From NCBI RefSeq assembly GCF_014643455.1, contig NZ_BMJM01000004.1, positions 124,001 through 188,000 of the forward strand: a DNA stretch of 64,000 nucleotides, read 5' to 3'. The notes beneath the pieces were generated by a model, which ran no database searches, was not told the DNA's origin, and was given only the letters and a program-made list of their open reading frames with translations. A program made the position numbers and the translations under genes. The stretch is from Sandarakinorhabdus glacialis. Its GTDB lineage: Bacteria; Pseudomonadota; Alphaproteobacteria; Sphingomonadales; Sphingomonadaceae. This document shows positions 36,820-44,644 of the stretch, one piece after another. The stretch's first letter is position 1. Every line of letters begins with the position of its first letter.

Positions 36820-38393
36820 GCGAACAGCCCGTGGAGGTACCAGCCGGGCAAGGGTTTTTCGGTGCCGTAGAGGCCGTGGCGGAACAGCCAGAAGCGGCGG
36901 CCGTCGCCGTCCTCGACGCGGTAATAGTCGCGCGTCAGCCCGGCGCCGTCGGCGCGGCGCCACCACTGGGCGGCGATGCGTTCGGGGCCTTCGTGGCGGG
37001 TGACTTCGTGGAGGCGGCGGCGCCAGCGGAACCGTCGCGGCGGGCCGTCGGGGACCTCGGCGATGACCTGGATGATCTGCGGCGGGTCGAACAATTGCAG
37101 CGGGCGCCACGGAGGGTCGCCCTCGATGACGGCGGGCCAGTTGCCAGAGAAGGGCGAATCGGCGAGCGCCAGGTCGAAGGCGGCCTGTTCGGGGATGTGG
37201 CTGTCGGCGGGAATCATCCGGCGGACGCGGTTGCGGCCGAGGCGGGTGGTGAGACGGTCGACAAGGGCGCCGATCTCGCCTTCGGCAAGAGTGCCGCCTT
37301 CGAGTAGCAGCTGGCTGGCGGCGAGCGGCGCGGTGACGGGGACCGACAGCCGGATCAGGTCATAGCCGAAACCCGGGTCGAGCGGATCGGACAGGCCGCC
37401 GATGCGGTCGCGCAGCAGGCGGATGAGCAGTTTGGGGTCGCGCACCGGGTTGGCGGTATCGACGCCGAGGCGCGCGACATGGCCGTCGCTGCGGAACAGC
37501 GCGACATCGAAGCGGCGACCGCCTTCGGCGCGTTCGGTCAGCTGGAGCCCGGCGCGAACCGCCAGCGTCTCGATGACGGCGAGCGCCGCGTCGCTGTGCG
37601 CCAATGGTGCGGCAAACCGCTGCTCGGCCTCTATCGGGGTGGGGGCACGGCGCGGCGTGATGTGGATATCGACCTCGCCGAGCAAGCGCGCCAGCCGGTC
37701 GGTCATGTCCTTGCCGAAGCGTGCCGCAAGCGCCGGGCGATGCTGTTTGGCGACGTCGGTGATGTGCTTAAGCCCGGCGCGGCGCAGCGCCAGATGCGTC
37801 GATTCAGCCACCTCGAGCGCCGTCGACGGCAGGTCGCCGACATCGGCCATGCGGTGCCGCGCCAGTGCCAGCGCTGCATCGGGGGTGTTTGCCAGCGCCG
37901 GCCAGCCGGTGAGGCCGAGCTTTGCCAGACGCCGCAACAGATCGTCGACCAGCCCGGCCTCGCCGCCGTAGGGATGGGTGCAGCCGGTGATGTCGAGGAC
38001 CAGTCCGAGCGGCGGCATCGCCATGACCATCGGCGTGTACCGGTCGCAGCCATCGGCGAGCCATTCGAGCAGTGCCAGATCGGCGGCGGGTTCGTGCGCG
38101 ATGCTGACGAGGGCCGGCACCCGGGCGCGCGAGTCCGCCAGCGTCATGCCGGGGGCGAGGCCCTGGGCCTGGGATTTGGCATCGACGGCGGCGAGGATGA
38201 TGGCGCCTTTTTCACGCGCGACCAGCGCGAAGGGGGGCGGTTCAGGCGGCGCGTTGCTTTCGGGTGAGGGCCGGATGCGGGAGCGGATGATTCGTTCCGA
38301 CGACAGCAGTGGCAGGTACAACGCCAGGTAGCGGCGCTGTGGCGACTGGGGCGGCAGCAGGATCGGTGAGATCGGTAAAAACGCAGGTGTCAC
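36816..38393 (-). CDS. imuB: ImuB, catalytically inactive Y-family polymerase-like protein
   Basis: ImuB links the replication clamp and DnaE2 in damage-induced mutagenesis. The frame has the typical RRYLALYLPLL start region, the LVLDITGCTHPYGGEAGLVDDLLRRL segment, and the palm-like and little-finger-like parts; Y-family members of this type lack the acidic catalytic residues. No ATG precedes RRYLALYLP; the GTG at 38,393 is the nearest plausible start and gives about 525 residues. That start lies about 150 bases inside imuA, so the exact start is uncertain. Confidence 0.88.
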   Translation of the reverse strand: MTPAFLPISPILLPPQSPQRRYLALYLPLLSSERIIRSRIRPSPESNAPPEPPPFALVAREKGAIILAAVDAKSQAQGLAPGMTLADSRARVPALVSIAHEPAADLALLEWLADGCDRYTPMVMAMPPLGLVLDITGCTHPYGGEAGLVDDLLRRLAKLGLTGWPALANTPDAALALARHRMADVGDLPSTALEVAESTHLALRRAGLKHITDVAKQHRPALAARFGKDMTDRLARLLGEVDIHITPRRAPTPIEAEQRFAAPLAHSDAALAVIETLAVRAGLQLTERAEGGRRFDVALFRSDGHVARLGVDTANPVRDPKLLIRLLRDRIGGLSDPLDPGFGYDLIRLSVPVTAPLAASQLLLEGGTLAEGEIGALVDRLTTRLGRNRVRRMIPADSHIPEQAAFDLALADSPFSGNWPAVIEGDPPWRPLQLFDPPQIIQVIAEVPDGPPRRFRWRRRLHEVTRHEGPERIAAQWWRRADGAGLTRDYYRVEDGDGRRFWLFRHGLYGTEKPLPGWYLHGLFA

Positions 38394-39051
38394 GGTTCCA
38401 CTCCACACGGGCACTGAACCCGGCAATGCCGCTGCGATGGCGCAACAAGCTGATTTCAAAAGCCGGGGCGCCGGGGGCGTCGGCGGGCAACTGTGCCGAT
38501 GGGATCGCCCTGACGCCCCAGCGCGAGGTCGCCGCACTCGGGCCGGGATCGCCGGTGCGCAGCAACAACGCCAGGACGCCCGACCGTGCCGCCGCCAGCG
38601 TCAGCCGGCGCGTTGCCGTCAGGTCGACGACCGAGGCCTTGCCCCAGGGCTCGATGATCACCGCACCGACCGCCGTGCACTGCACCGCCTCGGCCGCCGC
38701 GCGCAGCAATGCAATCGTGTCGGGTGCCTCGACCAGCAACAACCGGTCGGGGTCGAAACCAAGCTCGTGAAACCCCAGGCCGTAAAGGCGGCCGTTCATG
38801 CGGCCCTTGTCCTCGCGCAGCCAGACCAGCGGGCCCTTGCGCTCGGAACGCAGCGCCATCAGCAGCGCGAATCCGGCGGCGGCGGGGGCGTCCGCTTCCT
38901 GCGTAGCGAAGACTTCGTGAAGGGCAGCCTGGGCGAGGCCGCCGCCCAGTTTATGGTCGGTGGATGGGTGCCCGAGAGTCAGCCGGCTGGTGTCGGGCGC
39001 GATGGGCTCGGTCAGCGTGTCCACAAGGGATTGGAGGTCGGGTCGACTCAT
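38242..39051 (-). CDS. imuA: ImuA, RecA/SulA-like SOS mutagenesis protein
   Basis: The 269-residue protein is the first gene of the imuA-imuB-dnaE2 cassette. It has LTLGHPSTDHKLGGGLAQAALHEVF at the start, the LVWLREDKGRMNGRLYGLGFHELG block and LLVEAPDTIALLRAAAEAVQC, all typical of ImuA, and lacks a working RecA Walker A motif. The ATG lies three bases from a LexA box and about 35 bases downstream of a TTGACT -35 element, so transcription likely starts near the start codon. Confidence 0.93.
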   Translation of the reverse strand: MSRPDLQSLVDTLTEPIAPDTSRLTLGHPSTDHKLGGGLAQAALHEVFATQEADAPAAAGFALLMALRSERKGPLVWLREDKGRMNGRLYGLGFHELGFDPDRLLLVEAPDTIALLRAAAEAVQCTAVGAVIIEPWGKASVVDLTATRRLTLAAARSGVLALLLRTGDPGPSAATSRWGVRAIPSAQLPADAPGAPAFEISLLRHRSGIAGFSARVEWNRDTCVFTDLTDPAAAPVATAPLPGVVPATAVVGTNHPLPHPALTRKQRAA

Positions 39052-39053
39052 AT

Positions 39054-39068
39054 GTTCCTATTATGTTC
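39054..39068 (-). promoter_or_regulatory. LexA (SOS) box of the imuA-imuB-dnaE2 operon
   Basis: The plus strand reads GTTC-CTATTAT-GTTC, which is an exact match to the alphaproteobacterial LexA operator GTTC-N7-GTTC. It begins three bases upstream of the imuA ATG. A TTGACT at 39,086-39,091 on the minus strand is the likely -35 element, so LexA would cover the -10 region. Confidence 0.9.
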
Positions 39069-39121
39069 TATTAGGGGGTGAGCTTAGTCAAGGTGAGTCT
39101 GGTGCCTCCGACGGCTGTCCA

Positions 39122-39167
39122 AAGGCCTCCGGCGGCTGGGGCCTTGGCCCCAGACCCCATTTTTTGG
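39122..39167. repeat. Intergenic palindromic repeat, family C
   Basis: The core GGCTGGGGCCTTGGCCCCAG is followed on the plus strand by ACCCCATTTTTTGG. The element recurs inverted at 41,221-41,259 and directly at 56,030-56,063. The T run makes it look like an intrinsic terminator on the plus strand, yet no plus-strand gene ends here, so it is more likely a mobile or structural repeat. Confidence 0.65.
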
Positions 39168-39216
39168 CGATTATCTTGTTCGCAAACTCAGCGACCGCTT
39201 CGGCCCGGAATCGGTC

Positions 39217-40500
39217 CTACTCTGCGACGCTCGTAAGCGCACTCGAGTTGGCGGGCTGCAGATACTTCGAGGCCTTCGCTCCGGCAGGGGGATCGAGCAC
39301 GAACCTGGGGTAGGATAGTATCAGTCCGGTATTGGGCAGCTTGACGCTCTGCACGCCGCCCGATTGCCGCGTGCGCACGGCACCTCCGGTTCCGGCAAGC
39401 GTGCCGAAACCATAGTCCCGTACGACGTTACCAAAGAGCACCGCCGACGAGTAGGTCAACGGCCCGATCACCACTGTAACCGCACCCGTGAAACAAAACG
39501 GCTCGTCGGGGACAGGCTCCGTCGCGGACTCGATCGCGCCTGTCGTCCTGGCGCCGGAGCGCTCGCGCTTCACATAGGTGGAGCCCTGCTTGTAGGGCCG
39601 GATGGCGATATATCGGAGGATGCCGTCCTTCCACATGTCATCATCCCCGCCGCCATTGGCGCTGACATCGATCACGAGTCGTTTAGCCGACGCTGTCTTC
39701 ATCCGGGCAAAGCAATCCCGCGTGAACCCGAAGTAGCGCGCCTTGTCCTCCCAGGAGAAAGACGCGACTGTCAGGCGAGCGCTCCCATCGGCATCGATGC
39801 GGCATGCATAAAGACGTTCAAAGCTGGCCTCATGCTGGAGGATGGCAGGGAGACTGTGACCGGCAGGAACAAGGTAATGCGGCTTCGATCCGGCGACGAC
39901 GAGATCATAGGTGGCAGGCGTTCCGTAGAGCTTCGCGAAAAGCAGCCACCAACGCTGCGCCAGCAAGGCGGCGCGAAAGGCCGGTGTGTCGCCGTGCATC
40001 CGCGCCAGCAGCGCACGCGCAACATCGCGCGCATCCCGGCCATCGATGCGCGTGATCCGGCGGCCGGCCAGAGATACAGGCGATCCGCCGAGCGCCGCGA
40101 CGATGACGGGATAGCCTTGCTTGTCGAGGCTGACCTCGAACGGGAAGAAACCGGTTCCCATGCGGATCGCTTCGGCGCTCTGCGCTCGCCAGTCGGGAAG
40201 GCCGATGAACAGATGCCCGTCAGCAAGAACCGGGTTCAACTGCGCCAGCGTCACCCAGGCCTCGGTCTGGTCCATGGGACGGACAAGCTGCTTGCGCATT
40301 TTCTCGGCTGCGCGATCAAGCTGGGCGCGCGTTACCGAATGTTCCAGGCGGGGGTGCTGGTGTTCGATCGTGTCGATGGCGAAGCGGAGGTCGGCCTGCA
40401 GCTCGGCGGGCGTGAACTGCCGAGGCGCCGCTGATGCGCCGCTGGCGGACATGCCGAGCAACACAATAACCGCCGAGACAAGGCGTTTTTCGAGATGCAT
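39217..40500 (-). CDS. S41 family peptidase-like secreted protein
   Basis: The protein of 427 residues has a signal peptide ending near AASGASA, then a tail-specific-protease-like fold: a PDZ-like centre (SLAGRRITRIDGRDARDV), RLVIDVSANGGGDDDMW with the conserved glycine-rich loop, and GPLTYSSAVLFGNVV with the candidate nucleophile serine of S41 enzymes. A TTG six bases upstream of the ATG at 40,500 is an alternative start. It is divergent from an ArsR-like regulator gene, and a palindrome lies between them. Confidence 0.8.
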   Translation of the reverse strand: MHLEKRLVSAVIVLLGMSASGASAAPRQFTPAELQADLRFAIDTIEHQHPRLEHSVTRAQLDRAAEKMRKQLVRPMDQTEAWVTLAQLNPVLADGHLFIGLPDWRAQSAEAIRMGTGFFPFEVSLDKQGYPVIVAALGGSPVSLAGRRITRIDGRDARDVARALLARMHGDTPAFRAALLAQRWWLLFAKLYGTPATYDLVVAGSKPHYLVPAGHSLPAILQHEASFERLYACRIDADGSARLTVASFSWEDKARYFGFTRDCFARMKTASAKRLVIDVSANGGGDDDMWKDGILRYIAIRPYKQGSTYVKRERSGARTTGAIESATEPVPDEPFCFTGAVTVVIGPLTYSSAVLFGNVVRDYGFGTLAGTGGAVRTRQSGGVQSVKLPNTGLILSYPRFVLDPPAGAKASKYLQPANSSALTSVAE

Positions 40501-40556
40501 ATCCAATGTCCGGCAACTTTCCTATCAATGCCATCGGGCTCTTTCCCTTTTGGCGT

Positions 40557-40585
40557 TGTTGAAATACATAGGAATATATTCAACA
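40557..40585. promoter_or_regulatory. Palindromic operator candidate between divergent genes
   Basis: TGTTGAA and TTCAACA form a perfect seven-base inverted repeat with a 15-base, A+T-rich centre. It lies 57 bases from the S41 peptidase start and 14 bases from the regulator's ATG, with an AGGAG ribosome-binding site at its right edge. This is the expected place for an autoregulatory operator that also controls the S41 gene. Confidence 0.6.
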
Positions 40586-40598
40586 GGAGTCCATTGCG

Positions 40599-41219
40599 AT
40601 GAATGATGATTTCGACCGGCAGGCGGTCTGTGATCCGGCGCAAGTGCGCCTTCTCAGCTCGCCTGTCCGACAGGAGCTGGTCGATACGCTGGCTGCGATC
40701 GGCGGCGAGGCAGACGTCGCTGCACTGGCGGAACAGCTCGGGCGTCCGGCGGACGGTCTTTATTACCATTTGCGGGCGCTGGTGGCGGGGGGATTGCTGG
40801 CAGAGGCACCGGCCGCCGACGGCAGCGAGCGTCGCTATCGCCTGGCCGGCGAGGGCGGCGCGCCGCTTCGCCTCGCTTATGATCTGGGCGCCGGCGGGAA
40901 CGTTGCCGAACTGCGTGCCTTTGCGCGCGGGCTGTTGCAGATTGCCGGACGTGATTTCGAGAACGGGCTGTCCAGCGAAGACCCGATGGTGACCGGCGCC
41001 GGTCGGGAACTCTGGGCCTCGCGCAACAAGGGCTGGCTGAGTGCCGATGACCTTGCAGAGGTGAACATTTTGCTCGAACGCCTGAGCGCCTTGACCAGCC
41101 AAGTGAAAACAGCTGGGCGGGATCGTCTTGCCAGCCTGGCTTTTGTGCTGGCGCCGATCGATGCCCGGCCGAAGCGGCGTGCGTTGCGGAATGCTGGAGC
41201 CAAGACGAAGACTGAATAA
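40599..41219 (+). CDS. ArsR-like winged-helix transcriptional regulator
   Basis: The 206-residue protein has an N-terminal winged helix-turn-helix of the ArsR type (LLSSPVRQELVDTLAAIGG, then AALAEQLGRPADGLYYHLRALVAGGLL) and an unassigned helical C-terminal domain. No metal-binding cysteine motif is evident, so it is not a typical metal sensor. It lies back to back with an S41 peptidase gene, and the palindrome between them is a likely binding site. Confidence 0.85.
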   Translation: MNDDFDRQAVCDPAQVRLLSSPVRQELVDTLAAIGGEADVAALAEQLGRPADGLYYHLRALVAGGLLAEAPAADGSERRYRLAGEGGAPLRLAYDLGAGGNVAELRAFARGLLQIAGRDFENGLSSEDPMVTGAGRELWASRNKGWLSADDLAEVNILLERLSALTSQVKTAGRDRLASLAFVLAPIDARPKRRALRNAGAKTKTE

Positions 41220-41220
41220 A

Positions 41221-41259
41221 TGGGGTCTGGGGCCAAGGCCCCAGCCGCCGGAGGCCCTT
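41221..41259. repeat. Intergenic palindromic repeat, family C (inverted copy)
   Basis: The copy TGGGGTCTGGGGCCAAGGCC, then CCAGCCGCCGGAGG, starts one base after the regulator stop and is the reverse complement of the copies at 39,122 and 56,030. It can form a strong hairpin that could end the transcript. Confidence 0.65.
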
Positions 41260-41324
41260 GAATCGCCCAATTGGAACGCAATCGAATTCAACTTGTTAAT
41301 TGGCCATACAGAGGGAGAAGGCCG

Positions 41325-41828
41325 TTGATCCGTTCTATATTGATGGGTGCGATTGCAGGGGCGCGATCGATGACGCCGTTGGCGGCGGTAAGCCTGGCGG
41401 CCAAGCAGGGATTGTTACCCAGAAACAATGGGGCTCAGGCGTTCCTGTCGCATCCGGTTGTTGTCGCGGGGTCGCTGGCGTTGGCGGCAGGCGAGTTGGC
41501 GGGCGACAAGATGGAATCGGCGCCCGATCGGATTGTCGTGGCCGGCCTGGCGGCACGGTTGATGACCGGCGCGATTGCCGGGGCGGCGCTGGCGCCGCGT
41601 GACGAGCGGCTTGTTGGCGGTCTGCTCGGCGCCGCGGCTGCGGTGGCGGCGTCCTATGTGACGTTCGAACTACGGATGCGGGCGCTCCGGCGCTATGGCC
41701 AGACAGCTTCGGGGGTGGTCGAGGATGCGCTGGTGGTGGGGTCGGCGCTGTTGATCGTGGCGGTGGCGAACGACCAGGAATATCCGGGGGTTACCGAGAA
41801 CGAGAATGGGGCGCTGCGCTGGGGGTGA
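41325..41828 (+). CDS. DUF4126-like small membrane protein
   Basis: The 167-residue hydrophobic protein begins MIRSILMGAIAGARSMTPLAAVSLAA, matching the start of DUF4126 proteins, and has three to four likely membrane helices rich in alanine and glycine. The function is unknown. The start is a TTG at 41,325 with a GGGAG site 8 bases upstream; the ATG 18 bases further on is an alternative. Confidence 0.65.
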   Translation: MIRSILMGAIAGARSMTPLAAVSLAAKQGLLPRNNGAQAFLSHPVVVAGSLALAAGELAGDKMESAPDRIVVAGLAARLMTGAIAGAALAPRDERLVGGLLGAAAAVAASYVTFELRMRALRRYGQTASGVVEDALVVGSALLIVAVANDQEYPGVTENENGALRWG

Positions 41829-41840
41829 TCCTGTTGGGGC

Positions 41841-41880
41841 AGAGAAGCAGCTGGGTCCCGGGTCAAGCCCGGGATGACAG
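41841..41880. repeat. Intergenic palindromic repeat, family A
   Basis: This copy reads AGAGAAGCAGCTG, then GGTCCCGGGTCAAGCCCGGG and ATGACAG. It is nearly identical to the copies at 15,019, 56,081 and 58,061 and lies between the convergent DUF4126-like and hemJ genes. Confidence 0.75.
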
Positions 41881-41897
41881 TCTAAGATCTTGGCCTT

Positions 41898-42347
41898 TTA
41901 GAAGGGTTTGACGATCACCAGGATGACGATGGCGATGGTGGCGAGGGACGGGATCTCGTTGGCGAGGCGGAGGGTTTTTTCGGTGTAGGGGCGGTCGCCA
42001 GCGGCGAATTTTCGGGCGGCGCCGATCATCCAGCCGTGAAAGCCCGACAGGCCGAGGACGACGACGAGCTTGGCCCAGAGCCAGAGCGGCCAGCCGAGAT
42101 GGAAGCCGAGGGCGATGCCAGCGAGCCAGACGATGGTGATGCCGGGGGTGAGGATGATGCGGCGCAGGCGGTTGCAGCGATCGGTCCAGACGGCGTTTTC
42201 GGGGGAGTCGGCGGGCAGCTGGGACCAGTAGACGAGGAAGCGCGGTAGCATGAACATGCCGGCCATCCAGAAGATGACGAAGATGACGTGGAGCGATTTG
42301 ACCCAGAGGTAGCCGTCGCCGAGCCAGCCGGTGCCGAATTCAATCAT
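41898..42347 (-). CDS. hemJ: Protoporphyrinogen IX oxidase HemJ
   Basis: The 149-residue membrane protein has four helices and the HemJ features: LWVKSLHVIFVIFWMAGMFMLPRFLVYW with its conserved histidine and arginine, the WLAKLVV-like centre (LWLWAKLVVVLGLSGFHGWM) and KTLRLANEIP near the end. HemJ oxidises protoporphyrinogen IX, the step before iron insertion. It lies seven bases after hemE on the same strand, so both heme genes are co-transcribed away from the putative origin. Confidence 0.9.
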   Translation of the reverse strand: MIEFGTGWLGDGYLWVKSLHVIFVIFWMAGMFMLPRFLVYWSQLPADSPENAVWTDRCNRLRRIILTPGITIVWLAGIALGFHLGWPLWLWAKLVVVLGLSGFHGWMIGAARKFAAGDRPYTEKTLRLANEIPSLATIAIVILVIVKPF

Positions 42348-42354
42348 TTGGCGA

Positions 42355-43389
42355 TCACCGGAAGGGTTCACGCAGCATCGTCATCAGTTGCTCGACATGG
42401 GCGATGGGGGCGTCGGGCAGGATGCCATGGCCGAGGTTGAAGACGTGCGGGCGCTCGTCGAAGGCGGCGCGGATGCGCTTGACCGCGGTGGTGAGCGCGG
42501 TACCGCCGGCGATGAGGGCGAGCGGATCGAGGTTGCCCTGCACCGGCATGCCCGGCGGCAACATGGCGTCGGCCCATTCGGGATCGACGGTTTCATCGAG
42601 GCCGATGGCGTCGACGCCGGTTTCGGCGGCATAGGCGGCGAGCTTGGCGCCGGCCCCCTTGGGGAAGCCGATGATGGGGATGTCGCCGTGGCGGACCATC
42701 AGGCGGCCGACGATATCGGCGGTGGGGGCGATGACCCAGCGTTCGAACTGGGCGGGGGACAGGCTGCCGGCCCAGCTGTCGAAGAGCTGGACGGCTTGCG
42801 CACCGGCGTCGATCTGGCCCGACAGATAATCGGTGGTGACGACGACGATACGGTCGATGAGCGACTGGAAGGCAGACGGGTCGGTATACGCGAGGCGACG
42901 GGCTTCGCCCTGGTCCTTGCTGCCGTGTCCGGCGACCATATAAGTGGCGACGGTCCATGGGCTGCCGGCGAAACCGAGCATGGTGGTTTCTGGCGCGAGC
43001 TGGGCGCGGACTTTGGCGACGGTTTCGTAGATCTTGGCGAGGTAGTGCGGTTGCGGCTCGAGGGCTGTGAAGATGCCGTCGAGGAGCGGCGGCGACAGTT
43101 GCGGACCTTCGCCGGGGCCGAAGCGGAGGCCCTGCCCCATGGCGTGGGGAACGATGAGGATGTCGGAGAACAGTATGGCGCCGTCCATGCCGAAGCGGCG
43201 GATGGGTTGCATCGTGACTTCGGCGGCGGCGTCGCTGTCGTAGACGAGTTCGAGGAAGCCGCCTTTTTGTTCGCGAAGGGCGCGATATTCGGGGAGGTAG
43301 CGGCCGGCCTGGCGCATCAGCCAGACGGGCGGCGGATCGCGGCGGTCGCCCTTGAGGACGGCGAGCAAGGGGGGGTCGGCTGAGGGCAT
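42355..43389 (-). CDS. hemE: Uroporphyrinogen decarboxylase
   Basis: HemE decarboxylates uroporphyrinogen III to coproporphyrinogen III. The 344-residue protein shows PPVWLMRQAGRYLPEYR at the start, the catalytic aspartate in DGAILFSDILIVPHAMG, GFAGSPWTVATYM, and LFDSWAGSL. It lies directly left of the 415-base intergenic region proposed as the origin, the same position as hemE next to the origin of Caulobacter and several other alphaproteobacteria. Confidence 0.97.
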   Translation of the reverse strand: MPSADPPLLAVLKGDRRDPPPVWLMRQAGRYLPEYRALREQKGGFLELVYDSDAAAEVTMQPIRRFGMDGAILFSDILIVPHAMGQGLRFGPGEGPQLSPPLLDGIFTALEPQPHYLAKIYETVAKVRAQLAPETTMLGFAGSPWTVATYMVAGHGSKDQGEARRLAYTDPSAFQSLIDRIVVVTTDYLSGQIDAGAQAVQLFDSWAGSLSPAQFERWVIAPTADIVGRLMVRHGDIPIIGFPKGAGAKLAAYAAETGVDAIGLDETVDPEWADAMLPPGMPVQGNLDPLALIAGGTALTTAVKRIRAAFDERPHVFNLGHGILPDAPIAHVEQLMTMLREPFR

Positions 43390-43804
43390 GGGGTTCTTTC
43401 AGGGGCTGGGGGCGAGCGGTCAAGCAGGGATCGGGCGAGGCGATCGGGGACCGCAAACACTTCTCTTTCAATGATTCTAGAATCTGAAGGTCGGTTGTAG
43501 TGGTAAACGGCTGGATTCGGGATAACGCTGCAAGCCCGGAATCATCCACAGGCGGGGTTTGCGGCAATCGTGTGACTCTTGGCGAGTCGCTCGGTTTATC
43601 CCCGTTATCCACAGGGGGGCCTGTGGAGTCTTCCACCGGTGGATTGGTTGGGAGCGACTCGGGGGTGCGGGGGAGCGAAGCGGGGCGGAATTGGGCAAGA
43701 TCGCGCTTGCCCCCCGATACCGCGGCGGCTTAACCCTTGGCTCCCATGGTTATCCCCAGCTTCATTCGCAGGAAAAAAATTTTGCAGCGATCGGCGTGCC
43801 ACAT
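43390..43804. other. Putative chromosomal replication origin (oriC)
   Basis: This is the only long gap in a set of divergent housekeeping genes, and it lies beside hemE as in other alphaproteobacteria. It holds one exact DnaA box (43,605-43,613), near matches at 43,542-43,550 (TCATCCACA) and 43,750-43,758 (TTATCCCCA), and a weaker one at 43,596. Eight GANTC sites for the CcrM methylase fall in 43,473-43,660, where fewer than one is expected by chance. The left part has a perfect GATTCTAGAATC palindrome (43,473) in A+T-rich sequence, and the right end has an A+T-rich GGAAAAAAATTTTG. A 12- or 13-mer repeat set was not recognised. Confidence 0.8.
43605..43613 (+). promoter_or_regulatory. Exact DnaA box
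   Basis: TTATCCACA matches the DnaA consensus in full. A further TTATCCCC lies directly to its left, so the two boxes touch head to tail. Confidence 0.8.
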
Positions 43805-44644
43805 ATGAGCGCCGAGCGGGCCAAGCTGCATCTCCATTTGGTCAGCGATTCGACCGGGGAAACACTCGAATCGGTGGCCAAGGCGGGGCTGGCGCGATTC
43901 GAGGGGGTCGAGGCGATCAAGCACTTCTGGCCGATGGTGCGATCGGAGGGGCATCTCGACCGGGTCATGGAGGAGATCGCGCGGCGGCCGGGGCTGGTGA
44001 TCTATACACTGGTCGATGGCGGGGTGCGCGACCGGCTCGAGCAGCGCTGCGCGACGCTGGGCCTGCCGTTCGTGTCGCCGCTCGATCCGACGATCGGCGC
44101 GCTGTCGGAATTGCTCGGGCAGGTCGCGACGCGGCGGCCGGGGCGGCAGCATGTGATGGATGCGGCGTATTTCCAGCGCGTCGATGCGATCAATTACACG
44201 ATGGTCCATGACGACGGCGCCGGCCACGATGACTGGGAGGAGGCCGATATAATCCTGGCGGGGGTATCGCGGACGTCGAAGACGCCGACGGCGATCTATC
44301 TGGCCAACCGGGGCTTCAAGACGGCGAATATACCGATCGTGCCGCAATCGCCGCCGCCGGCGATCCTGTTCTCGGTGGCGGGGCCGCTGGTGGTGGGGCT
44401 GACGACGGCGGCGGACCGGCTGATCCAGATCCGGCGCAACCGGTTGCTGACGCTGGGGCAGGCGCCCGACACCGCCTATGTCGAGACGGGGACGGTCGAG
44501 GCGGAGCTGGCGTTTGCGCGGCGGTTGTTTGCCGACAATGATATCCCGGTGATCGACGTGACGCGGCGGTCGATCGAGGAGACCGCGGCGGCGATCATCA
44601 ACCTGGTGCAGGCGCGCGCCGATGCAAAGGCGGAGACGGCGTGA
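43805..44644 (+). CDS. Pyruvate, phosphate dikinase / PEP synthase regulatory protein
   Basis: The 279-residue protein is a bifunctional kinase and pyrophosphorylase that switches PPDK or PEP synthase on and off. It has LHLVSDSTGETLESVAKAGLARF at the start and the P-loop-like GVSRTSKTPTAIYLANRG near residue 155. The frame is open from 43,559 through the origin region, but the ATG at 43,805 gives the standard start. It heads the plus-strand run of PPSR, maf, aroE and coaE, each overlapping the next by four bases. Confidence 0.94.
   Translation: MSAERAKLHLHLVSDSTGETLESVAKAGLARFEGVEAIKHFWPMVRSEGHLDRVMEEIARRPGLVIYTLVDGGVRDRLEQRCATLGLPFVSPLDPTIGALSELLGQVATRRPGRQHVMDAAYFQRVDAINYTMVHDDGAGHDDWEEADIILAGVSRTSKTPTAIYLANRGFKTANIPIVPQSPPPAILFSVAGPLVVGLTTAADRLIQIRRNRLLTLGQAPDTAYVETGTVEAELAFARRLFADNDIPVIDVTRRSIEETAAAIINLVQARADAKAETA

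Noticed and set aside
33577-37110. Longer start for dnaE2
   Set aside because: The extra 97 residues are out-of-frame imuB sequence; the ATG at 36,819 overlaps the imuB stop and fits the family.
39122-39167. Rho-independent terminator of imuA or the S41 gene
   Set aside because: The T run is on the plus strand while both neighbouring genes are read from the minus strand; the same unit recurs elsewhere, so it is listed as a repeat.
43559-43805. N-terminal extension of PPSR through the intergenic region
   Set aside because: The extension has no similarity to the family start and would run through the DnaA boxes; the ATG at 43,805 gives MSAERAKLHLHLVSDSTGET.
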